A stretch of 30,104 nt of DNA from contig JAKSVJ010000001.1 in the NCBI GenBank assembly GCA_024408015.1, positions 1 through 30,104 on the forward strand. The letters run 5' to 3'. The position numbers and the translations under genes are program-made. The notes beneath the pieces are model-generated. The model was not told the origin of the DNA and did not search any database. It worked only from the letters and a program-made list of their open reading frames with translations. Shown here in pieces: positions 24,118 through 30,104 of this stretch (the stretch's first letter is position 1; the number at the start of each line of letters is the position of its first letter). This DNA is from Clostridia bacterium (lineage in GTDB: Bacteria > Bacillota > Clostridia > Oscillospirales > CAG-272).

Positions 24118-24855
24118 ATGATAGATAAATACAATATTATTAGATATGACACTATAGGTTCAACTAATACCGAACTATATAAAATGGCTATAGATGGTGC
24201 TAAAGAATGGACAGTCGTTATAGCCAATGAACAAACAGCCGGCAAGGGAAGAATGGGTAGATCGTTTGAATCACCGATGAACACTGGCGTATATATGTCA
24301 ATCCTGTTGAGACCAACAATGCCATCAAATGAAGCAATATATATTACGGTAGCATCAGCTTGTGCTGCAGCTAAAGCTATAGAAGACATTTCTAATAAAA
24401 AGGCCGAAATAAAATGGGTCAATGATATTTTTGTGAATGACAAAAAAGTTTGCGGAATATTGGCTGAATCACAATTCACACGCGAAGGAAATATGGATTT
24501 CGTTATACTTGGAATAGGTGTTAATATATTTGAACCAATTAATGATTTTTCAAGTGATGTTAAAAAAATAGCAGGCGGCATTCTTGAAAGTGGAGACCCC
24601 AAAAAGAAAGATGAATTTGTCGAACAATTTTTGAAGTATTTTTCAAATTATTATGAGACCGGTTTAAAGAGTTCATTTGAAGAATATAAAAACCGTTCGT
24701 ATTTAATTGGACATGATGTTGAAATCATTGATGATGAAAATAAATATTTCGCCCATGTAGTAGATATTGATGATAAGTGTGGACTTGTCATAAAAGACGA
24801 AACAGGAAAAACAACCACTCATTACTGGGGTAGCATGAGAATAAGGAGAATATAA
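24118..24855 (+). CDS. birA: Biotin--protein ligase (BirA type, no DNA-binding domain)
   Basis: Attaches biotin to carboxyl-carrier proteins through biotinyl-AMP. The 245-residue product begins directly with the catalytic domain: RYDTIGSTNTE, the biotinyl-AMP loop AGKGRMGRSFESP, then IKWVNDIFVNDKKVCGILAE with the catalytic-domain lysine. It lacks the N-terminal helix-turn-helix of E. coli BirA, so it is a class I enzyme that should not repress biotin genes. I chose ATG 24118 (GGGA about 10 bases before); in-frame ATGs at 24082 and 24097 lie in or just after a hairpin and add non-homologous residues. queA begins one base after its stop. Confidence 0.9.
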   Translation: MIDKYNIIRYDTIGSTNTELYKMAIDGAKEWTVVIANEQTAGKGRMGRSFESPMNTGVYMSILLRPTMPSNEAIYITVASACAAAKAIEDISNKKAEIKWVNDIFVNDKKVCGILAESQFTREGNMDFVILGIGVNIFEPINDFSSDVKKIAGGILESGDPKKKDEFVEQFLKYFSNYYETGLKSSFEEYKNRSYLIGHDVEIIDDENKYFAHVVDIDDKCGLVIKDETGKTTTHYWGSMRIRRI

Positions 24856-24856
24856 A

Positions 24857-25933
24857 TTGATTAAGAATGATTTAAAACCGACTGATTTAAAAACGTCAGA
24901 TTTTAATTTTGATTTGCCACAAGAACTAATTGCGCAGCATCCATATCAAAAAAGAGATAGCGCAAGACTTATGGTTTTAGATAGAAGCAATCAGTCAATT
25001 GAACATAAAGTTTTCTCTGATGTTATTGATTATTTAAACCCAGGAGATACATTGGTCATCAATGATTCGAAAGTTATTCCTGCGAGAATTTACGGAAGAA
25101 AAATTGTTGATGGCGAAGAGAGTGCAAATTGTGAATTCGTCTTATTAAGACAAAAATCGCTCGATACATGGGAAACTTTGGTAAAGCCGGGAAGAAGACT
25201 AAAAGAACGCGCCGTTGTGTCATTTGGTGATGGCATTTTAACTGCAACAGTAAAAGAAATAGTTGATGATGGCAATCGTATAGTTGAATTTAGTTATGAT
25301 CGTTCAAATGGAAAAACTCTATACTCCATTCTTGACGAAATCGGTAAAATGCCACTTCCACCATATATAGTTGAAGAGTTACAAAACAATGATGATTATC
25401 AAACTGTATATGCAAGAGAACTTGGTAGTGCAGCTGCCCCAACAGCGGGACTTCATTTTACTCCGGAATTACTTGAAAAAATAAAGGAAAAGGGCATTAA
25501 TGTCGTGCCTGTAATGTTACATGTTGGTCTCGGAACTTTTAGACCGGTCAAAGTTGACAGTATAACTGAACATGTAATGCACAGTGAGTTTTTCTCAGTG
25601 AGTGAGGAAAGCGCTAAGATAATAAATGAAACAAAGAAAAACGGCAAAAGAGTAATTGCCGTTGGAACAACATCATGTAGAACTCTCGAGAGTGCTACTG
25701 ATGAAAATGGTATTATTAAAGCAATGGAAGATGACACTGGAATATTCATTTATCCTGGATATAAATTTAAAATGGTTGATGCTCTTATCACTAACTTCCA
25801 TTTGCCTGAAAGCACATTGATTATGCTTGTTTCTGCTTTGGCAGGAAAAGAGTATGTAGCTAAAGCATATGCTGAAGCTATTGATAACAAATATAAGTTT
25901 TTCTCATTTGGAGATGCAATGCTCATTAAGTAA
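24857..25933 (+). CDS. queA: S-adenosylmethionine:tRNA ribosyltransferase-isomerase QueA
   Basis: Adds the ribosyl part of S-adenosylmethionine to preQ1 at tRNA position 34, the step making epoxyqueuosine. The start codon is TTG at 24857, preceded by AAGGAG (24842-24849 region) with about 8 bases between; there is no nearer ATG before the conserved TSDFNFDLPQELIAQHP. The 358-residue protein carries the family signatures RDSARLMVLDR, GDTLVINDSKVIPARIYG, ELGSAAAPTAGLHFT and ITNFHLPESTLIMLVSA. It is between birA and miaA with short gaps. The companion enzymes Tgt and QueG/QueH are not in this window. Confidence 0.96.
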   Translation: MIKNDLKPTDLKTSDFNFDLPQELIAQHPYQKRDSARLMVLDRSNQSIEHKVFSDVIDYLNPGDTLVINDSKVIPARIYGRKIVDGEESANCEFVLLRQKSLDTWETLVKPGRRLKERAVVSFGDGILTATVKEIVDDGNRIVEFSYDRSNGKTLYSILDEIGKMPLPPYIVEELQNNDDYQTVYARELGSAAAPTAGLHFTPELLEKIKEKGINVVPVMLHVGLGTFRPVKVDSITEHVMHSEFFSVSEESAKIINETKKNGKRVIAVGTTSCRTLESATDENGIIKAMEDDTGIFIYPGYKFKMVDALITNFHLPESTLIMLVSALAGKEYVAKAYAEAIDNKYKFFSFGDAMLIK

Positions 25934-25942
25934 GAGGTAATT

Positions 25943-26887
25943 ATGTCATTCGTTGTTGCTGTAACCGGACCTACCGCTTCGGGAAAAAGTTCTTTAACTT
26001 TAAAACTATGCAAAAAGTATAATGGCGAACTTGTGTCATTTGACTCTATGCAAATATATAAAGACATGAATATTGGAACAGCTAAGCCATCTATTGAAGA
26101 ACAACAAGAAGTTGTTCATCACATGATTGATATATGTGATCCTGATGAAAAATATTCCACAGCAGATTTTGTTAATAGAGCAGCTTTAGAAATTGATGGA
26201 ATATTAAAAGATAATAAGAATGCATTCATTTGTGGTGGAACTGGATTATATTTAGACAGCTATATAAATGATAGAGATTTCTCAAATAATGGAGCTGATA
26301 CAGAGCTTAGAGACTCACTTCAAAAAATTGCTGATGAGAATGGAAATGAAACTCTTCATAAGATGCTAGAAGAATTAGATCCTATAGCTGCAGAAAACAT
26401 TCATGCAAACAATGTAAAGCGTGTTATACGAGCAATTGAGATTTGCAAAACTAGTGGCATGACTAAAACTGAATGGGATAGAAAAGCAGACTCTAATCCA
26501 AAGAGAAAAGTAACAAAAATCATCTTGGATTTTCATGATAGAGATGTTTTATACAATCGTATAAATGCCCGAGTTGACCAGATGATTACTGAAGGTTTGG
26601 TATCTGAGACAAGTTCATTAAATGAAAGACATGTTTTTGAAAATAATAGCACAGCATCACAGGCAATTGGATATAAAGAAATACTTCCATTCATATATGG
26701 AGAAGCTTCTCTTGAAGATTCTGTAGAGACTTTAAAAACAGCTACAAGAAGATATGCTAAGAGACAGCTAACTTGGCTTAACAAAGATACTGGAATAAGG
26801 TTTTATGTGGACGATTACAAAAACGGGGAAGACTTGTTTGTTGACGTTTGTAAAGTAATCGACGAGATTGTTGCAGGTGAACAATGA
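25943..26887 (+). CDS. miaA: tRNA dimethylallyltransferase MiaA
   Basis: Places a dimethylallyl group on N6 of A37 in tRNAs reading UNN codons. The P-loop is GPTASGKSS (residues 8-16). DSMQIYKDMNIGTAKPS follows, in which the Asp and Gln contact substrate. FICGGTGLYLDSYI marks the core, and NVKRVIRAIEI and SQAIGYKEI lie further on. At 314 residues it has normal length. GAGG precedes the ATG, and the stop overlaps the next start by ATGA (26884-26887). It follows queA, forming a small cluster of anticodon-loop modification genes. Confidence 0.96.
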   Translation: MSFVVAVTGPTASGKSSLTLKLCKKYNGELVSFDSMQIYKDMNIGTAKPSIEEQQEVVHHMIDICDPDEKYSTADFVNRAALEIDGILKDNKNAFICGGTGLYLDSYINDRDFSNNGADTELRDSLQKIADENGNETLHKMLEELDPIAAENIHANNVKRVIRAIEICKTSGMTKTEWDRKADSNPKRKVTKIILDFHDRDVLYNRINARVDQMITEGLVSETSSLNERHVFENNSTASQAIGYKEILPFIYGEASLEDSVETLKTATRRYAKRQLTWLNKDTGIRFYVDDYKNGEDLFVDVCKVIDEIVAGEQ

Positions 26888-27570
26888 TTGAATTTGAATC
26901 TATAAAGGCTAATATTGAGAAGTTTAACAAACTTGCAAGCGACAGCAATTCTAAATTATGTGCAGTTATAAAACTTCGCTCTCTTGAAGAAATTAATTAT
27001 GCTATCAATGATTGTGGTGTGAAACTTGTGGGGGAAAATCACGTTCAAGAATTGCTAGAACACTATGATTTGTTGAGAAATAGTAATTGTGAGATCCATT
27101 TTATTGGTCATCTACAGACAAACAAGGTTAAATATATTATTGACAAAGTTGATTTGATTGAATCGCTGGATAGTTTGCATTTGGCTGACGAAATTGAGAA
27201 GCAAGCGACCAAAAAAGACATTTGTATAAAATCACTTATCGAGATAAATATAGCTGAAGAAGAGCAAAAAAGTGGCGTCTTGCCATCTGAAGCAAAAAAG
27301 GTGTTTGAGGAACTGAAAAAATATAAACACATAAAGCCTATTGGACTTATGACCGTGGGTCCAGTTCTTGAGAATACAAAAGAATACATACCATTTTTCA
27401 TGAAAACACGAGAGTTGCTCGAAGAATTTTCAAGAGTTTATCCTGACGTCGATAAACCGATGATTTCAATGGGTATGAGTAATAGCTATCTTGAGGCACT
27501 TGAGTGTGGAACGTCAGAGATTAGAATTGGTAGTGGTATATTTGGTCCACGAGATTACTCAAAAAAATGA
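26884..27570 (+). CDS. yggS: YggS/PLPBP-family pyridoxal phosphate-binding protein
   Basis: A single-domain alanine-racemase-fold protein that binds pyridoxal 5'-phosphate and helps PLP balance; no catalytic activity is established for the family. The cofactor lysine is K30 in LCAVIKLRSLEEI, which differs from the usual AVSKT but keeps Lys. GENHVQEL (50-57), HFIGHLQTNKVK, LMTVGP, SMGMSNSYLEAL and EIRIGSGIFGPR are the family motifs, including the phosphate-binding MGMS region. In many Firmicutes this gene sits immediately before sepF, as here. Its start overlaps the miaA stop by 4 bases. Normal length at 228 residues. Confidence 0.93.
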   Translation: MIEFESIKANIEKFNKLASDSNSKLCAVIKLRSLEEINYAINDCGVKLVGENHVQELLEHYDLLRNSNCEIHFIGHLQTNKVKYIIDKVDLIESLDSLHLADEIEKQATKKDICIKSLIEINIAEEEQKSGVLPSEAKKVFEELKKYKHIKPIGLMTVGPVLENTKEYIPFFMKTRELLEEFSRVYPDVDKPMISMGMSNSYLEALECGTSEIRIGSGIFGPRDYSKK

Positions 27571-27591
27571 AAAAAATACATAAAAAATAGT

Positions 27592-27620
27592 TTGCATTAT
27601 TTAGATGCATATGATATACT
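27592..27620 (+). promoter_or_regulatory. Extended -10 promoter of sepF
   Basis: TTGCAT (27592-27597), 17-base spacer, TATACT (27615-27620) preceded by TGA. It gives sepF its own transcription start, separate from the uxaC-to-yggS run. Confidence 0.75.
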
Positions 27621-27659
27621 AAATTTGTATCTAAGTATATGTTAATTTGGAGGAATATT

Positions 27660-28136
27660 ATGGGACTTTTTAATCGCCTAAAAGATCTTGTTACAACAGA
27701 GGTTGAAGACGAATCACTTCAGACAGAAGAATATGCATTGGACGACGAAGAAGAGATTGCCGATGAAATCTCAGAGTCTAAAATAAATACAAATTCTGGA
27801 ATTGCTATTTCTTCACCATCAATTGAACTTAAAGTAGTTAAGCCAGAACGTTATGACAACGTTACACAGATTGCAGATCACCTTATCGCACATAGAACAG
27901 TAGTTCTTAATTTGGAAGCTACTAACAAGGAAACAGCTAGAAGAATTATTGACTTCTTGTCAGGTGTTGCTTATTCAATCGGCGGACAACTCAAGAGAGT
28001 TGCTGCTAATACATTTGTTATCACTCCACAAAACGTTGATGTATCTGGCGATCAGATGAGACTCAGCGAGCAGAAACAGAATGTTATCCATCCTGAAACT
28101 GTTGTTGAAATGCCAAGCACAGACACAATTAGCTAA
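27660..28136 (+). CDS. sepF: Cell division protein SepF
   Basis: Links FtsZ to the membrane and shapes the division septum in Gram-positive bacteria. I chose ATG 27660, with GGAGG (27649-27653) 6 bases upstream; it gives the classic MGLFNRLKDLV amphipathic membrane anchor, while an in-frame start 21 bases earlier would spoil it. The 158-residue protein has an acidic linker (17-40) and the SepF fold at about 57-135 (VVKPERYDNVTQIADHL, VVLNLEATNKETARRIIDFLSG, ANTFVITPQNVDVSG). A strong terminator follows. Confidence 0.95.
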   Translation: MGLFNRLKDLVTTEVEDESLQTEEYALDDEEEIADEISESKINTNSGIAISSPSIELKVVKPERYDNVTQIADHLIAHRTVVLNLEATNKETARRIIDFLSGVAYSIGGQLKRVAANTFVITPQNVDVSGDQMRLSEQKQNVIHPETVVEMPSTDTIS

Positions 28137-28181
28137 TTAAGTAATAACAAATCTTACATTCACCAAACAGTGAAACTTTGG

Positions 28182-28213
28182 CGGATCGACGTTTTACCGT
28201 CGATCCGTTTTTT
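28182..28213 (+). terminator. Strong hairpin with T run after sepF
   Basis: CGGATCGACG (28182-28191) pairs perfectly with CGTCGATCCG (28198-28207), then six Ts (28208-28213). The ribosome site (GAAGGA) of the next gene follows at once and its ATG is at 28227. Confidence 0.92.
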
Positions 28214-28226
28214 GAAGGAATAAATT

Positions 28227-29018
28227 ATGAGCACAAAAAATCGAAAATTTATAAGTGTGCCATTTGGCTATTCAAAGATTCAAGTTAATTCAGAAGTGAA
28301 GAAACTTGAAGAAAAAATAGAAGCTATAAAGGCAGAAAAAGATGATGTTGAGAGAAAGCTCGCTGATACAGAGGAAACTTTGACAGAGCTTTTAAAAATG
28401 AACCTTAACATTGAAGATACAAAAAAGCAAGCTAACGAAATTATTCAAACTGCATATGAAAATGCAGATAAGATTTTGTTTACAACAAAGTCAAACTGTG
28501 ATGCTATTCTTAAGAACTTCAAACAAAAGGTTAATGAACAAAAAGCGCTTCTTGAAGAGATGAAAAAACAGGTAGTTTTGTTCAAGAGTGAATTGTTTGA
28601 AAAATATAGAGTTCACATAGAGATGATAGAAAAATTGCAAGTTGATAATCCAGACGACACAATGACTGCGGATGCTTATGTGGATGAAGTTGTTTCTTCA
28701 CTTAAGAAAACAATTGTTGTTGAATACGGTATCAATGTTTCTGAAGTTGAGCCAACTACTGCTCCAAAAGCTGAAGTAAAAGTTGAGCCTAGTGTTGATA
28801 CTCAAAAAGAGGCTGAACTTGTTGTTGAAGATGGCAATGAGAAATTTGTTCAGTTGGATGAAAAGATTAGTTCAACTCAAGAAAATAAAGCAATCAGTGT
28901 AATTGAGATGCTTCAAGAATACGAAAAGAAGGATGCAAAAGAATTTGCTGCCGAAGATGGAATTCAGTTGGTATTAGATATTGACGCAGGAATTCCAACC
29001 GAAAAGCCAGTTAAGTAA
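28227..29018 (+). CDS. Coiled-coil protein in the divIVA position, DivIVA-like at best
   Basis: A 263-residue soluble, highly charged protein. Long coiled-coil stretches run at about 22-60 and 62-130 (VKKLEEKIEAIKAEKDDVERKL, IEDTKKQANEIIQTAYENADKIL), followed by a low-complexity acidic region and a short conserved-looking end (VIEMLQEYEKKDAKEF). The N-terminal KFISVPFGYSKIQVNSEVKKLEE only loosely recalls the DivIVA membrane-binding start (F-x-GY-x4-V), and the canonical FRGYDxxxVxxFL is missing. The middle ANEIIQxAxxxADxI is typical of DivIVA/GpsB-like and V-ATPase-stalk-like coiled coils. Location between sepF and lspA is where many Firmicutes keep divIVA. I suggest a division or polar scaffold, without proof. 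Confidence 0.6.
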   Translation: MSTKNRKFISVPFGYSKIQVNSEVKKLEEKIEAIKAEKDDVERKLADTEETLTELLKMNLNIEDTKKQANEIIQTAYENADKILFTTKSNCDAILKNFKQKVNEQKALLEEMKKQVVLFKSELFEKYRVHIEMIEKLQVDNPDDTMTADAYVDEVVSSLKKTIVVEYGINVSEVEPTTAPKAEVKVEPSVDTQKEAELVVEDGNEKFVQLDEKISSTQENKAISVIEMLQEYEKKDAKEFAAEDGIQLVLDIDAGIPTEKPVK

Positions 29019-29023
29019 AAGTT

Positions 29024-29551
29024 ATGGTTTTATTTATTGTAATTATTATTGCTAGCATTATTTTGGATCAGGCATCCAAAATAATTGTTATGAATACATT
29101 TAGTCTTAATGAAACTAGGGATTTTATTAAAGGCATAATCAATTTTCGATATATTCGAAATGAGGGTGCAGCATGGGGAATGCTAAGTGAACAACGTTGG
29201 ATTTTTATTGTTATTACAATAATTGCTTGTTGTATTATCCCATATTTCATATACAAATATCGTAAATCACAGCGCATGTTCGGTATTGCCTTATCATTGG
29301 TTTTGGGCGGTGCATTGGGAAATTTGATTGATAGAGTTTTACTTGGTTCTGTAACAGACTTCATTGAATTCTCTTTCTTTGATTTTCCAATTTTCAACAT
29401 AGCTGATAGTTGCGTTACAGTTGGTGCTGCGCTATTGATAGTGTATATTATTTTCTTTGATAAGACTATTTTTGTTGATACAAAGAAAAAAGAAAAAAAT
29501 GAAAAGGTAAAAGAAGAATCGGAAAATGACAATAACAGTTCAGTCGGATAA
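29024..29551 (+). CDS. lspA: Lipoprotein signal peptidase (SPase II)
   Basis: The membrane aspartyl protease that removes signal peptides from diacylated prolipoproteins. Four transmembrane helices are visible (about 2-19, 59-79, 85-103 and 129-149). The two catalytic aspartates are D112 in GSVTDFIEF and D128 in FNIADSCVTVG. The conserved GNLIDR (99-104) and NEGAAWGM (46-53) are also present. A charged tail (KKKEKNEKVKEESENDNN) extends the chain to 175 residues. The ribosome site is weak, 5 bases after the upstream stop, suggesting coupled translation. Its end overlaps the rluD start by 26 bases. Confidence 0.95.
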   Translation: MVLFIVIIIASIILDQASKIIVMNTFSLNETRDFIKGIINFRYIRNEGAAWGMLSEQRWIFIVITIIACCIIPYFIYKYRKSQRMFGIALSLVLGGALGNLIDRVLLGSVTDFIEFSFFDFPIFNIADSCVTVGAALLIVYIIFFDKTIFVDTKKKEKNEKVKEESENDNNSSVG

Positions 29552-30104
29552 TGTTGGTCTAAGAATAGATGCTTTAATATCAGAAAACTCGGAATATACA
29601 AGATCATTTTTACAAAAGTTGATTGAGGATGGCTCTGTATTAGTAAACGATAAGACTGTTTCAAAGAGCTATAAGGTTTGTTTGGGCGACATTATAACAG
29701 TCATTGAACCGGAGCCAGAACCATTGGAGGTAAAGCCTGAGAATATACCTCTTGACATTGTTTATGAGGATGATGATTTGATCGTTATAAACAAGTCTAA
29801 GGGAATGGTTGTTCATCCTGCTGCTGGAAACTATGATGGAACTTTAGTTAATGCGTTACTATACCATTGCAAAGATTCATTATCGGGAATTGGCGGTGTA
29901 ATGCGTCCTGGAATTGTTCATCGTATTGACAAATTGACGAGTGGCTTATTAGTTGTTGCCAAAAATGATTTTGCTCATGTAGCTTTATCGGAACAAATAA
30001 AAAGCCATGATGTTTCTAGAGTGTATCACGCTATAGCTTTGGGTAACATAAAAGAGAATTTAACTTTAGATTACCCTATAGGAAGAAGCACAAACGATAG
30101 AAAA
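29526..30104 (+). CDS. RluD-type 23S rRNA pseudouridine synthase (partial, C-terminus beyond window)
   Basis: Converts uridines in 23S rRNA to pseudouridine. The ATG at 29526 begins 193 codons that stay open to the window end. An S4 RNA-binding domain covers residues 1-60 (LRIDALISENSEYTRSFLQKLI), followed by the synthase domain (PLDIVYEDDDLIVINKSKGMVVHPA). The catalytic motif is GIVHRIDKLTSGLL with catalytic D135. It overlaps lspA by 26 bases; the lspA-rluD (ylyB) order is standard in Firmicutes. Family is firm; assignment to RluD rather than RluC-like is not. Confidence 0.92.
   Translation, partial: MTITVQSDNVGLRIDALISENSEYTRSFLQKLIEDGSVLVNDKTVSKSYKVCLGDIITVIEPEPEPLEVKPENIPLDIVYEDDDLIVINKSKGMVVHPAAGNYDGTLVNALLYHCKDSLSGIGGVMRPGIVHRIDKLTSGLLVVAKNDFAHVALSEQIKSHDVSRVYHAIALGNIKENLTLDYPIGRSTNDRK

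Noticed and set aside
24069..24602. Minus-strand open frame opposite birA (177 codons)
   Set aside because: It mirrors the well-supported biotin ligase gene and shows no family motif.
28159..28174. TTCAC-CAAACA-GTGAA small hairpin before the sepF terminator
   Set aside because: Only a 5-bp stem, weaker than the adjacent terminator and without further support.
29068..29664. Long open frame on the minus strand opposite lspA and rluD (198 codons)
   Set aside because: Both plus-strand genes have full family motifs there; the antisense product is low-complexity Ser/Ile/Lys-rich and has no credible ribosome site.

Overview
The window is a gene-dense, AT-rich chromosome segment from a low-GC, single-membrane Firmicute, most likely an uncultured gut or rumen member of the Clostridia. 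Support for this comes from the gene set (RbgA/YlqF, a DnaD-domain primosome protein next to a DnaI/DnaC-type loader, SepF, LspA, SipS-type signal peptidase, an HrcA-type CIRCE box ahead of groESL), purine-rich Shine-Dalgarno sites, consensus sigma-A promoters with 17-bp spacers, and the absence of outer-membrane genes. I see no phage, insertion sequence, CRISPR array, rRNA or tRNA, and no gene-free stretch longer than about 210 bases.

Layout. (1) 1-1641, minus strand: a Xer-type tyrosine recombinase followed by an unrecognised membrane protein cut by the window edge. (2) 1789-9917, plus: trmL, secA, two related unrecognised membrane proteins, type I signal peptidase, rbgA, rnhB and a metallophosphoesterase, apparently one long transcription unit. 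(3) 10045-13358: tig-clpP-clpX, a folding and proteolysis operon behind a perfect extended -10 promoter, closed by a terminator. (4) 13427-14425: a cytoplasmic family 43 glycoside hydrolase closed by a bidirectional terminator. (5) 14508-15607: a divergent pair, a 65-residue orphan protein (minus) and an XRE/S24-peptidase repressor (plus), whose promoters both contain copies of the same inverted repeat. (6) 15696-17834: CIRCE-controlled groES-groEL. (7) 17866-27570: uxaC at the head of a long unit with mrp, a low-molecular-weight phosphatase-like gene, rimI, tsaD, dnaD, dnaI, birA, queA, miaA and a YggS-family PLP protein. (8) 27592-30104: sepF, terminator hairpin, an unrecognised coiled-coil protein in the place where divIVA often sits, lspA and a truncated rluD-type pseudouridine synthase.

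Most genes are core housekeeping: protein export (SecA, signal peptidases I and II), protein quality control (trigger factor, ClpXP, GroESL), tRNA modification (TrmL, TsaD, QueA, MiaA), replication initiation and cell division. The best candidates for undescribed biology are the repressor/65-residue protein pair with its shared operators at 14508-15607 and the repeated 'LPDF' membrane-protein family encoded between secA and the signal peptidase at 5050-7097. Secondary points are a degenerate G4 motif in RbgA, a phosphatase-like protein with an altered acid loop, a Lys/Ala-rich tail on trigger factor, and two strong terminators that sit too close to the next gene to leave room for a promoter.
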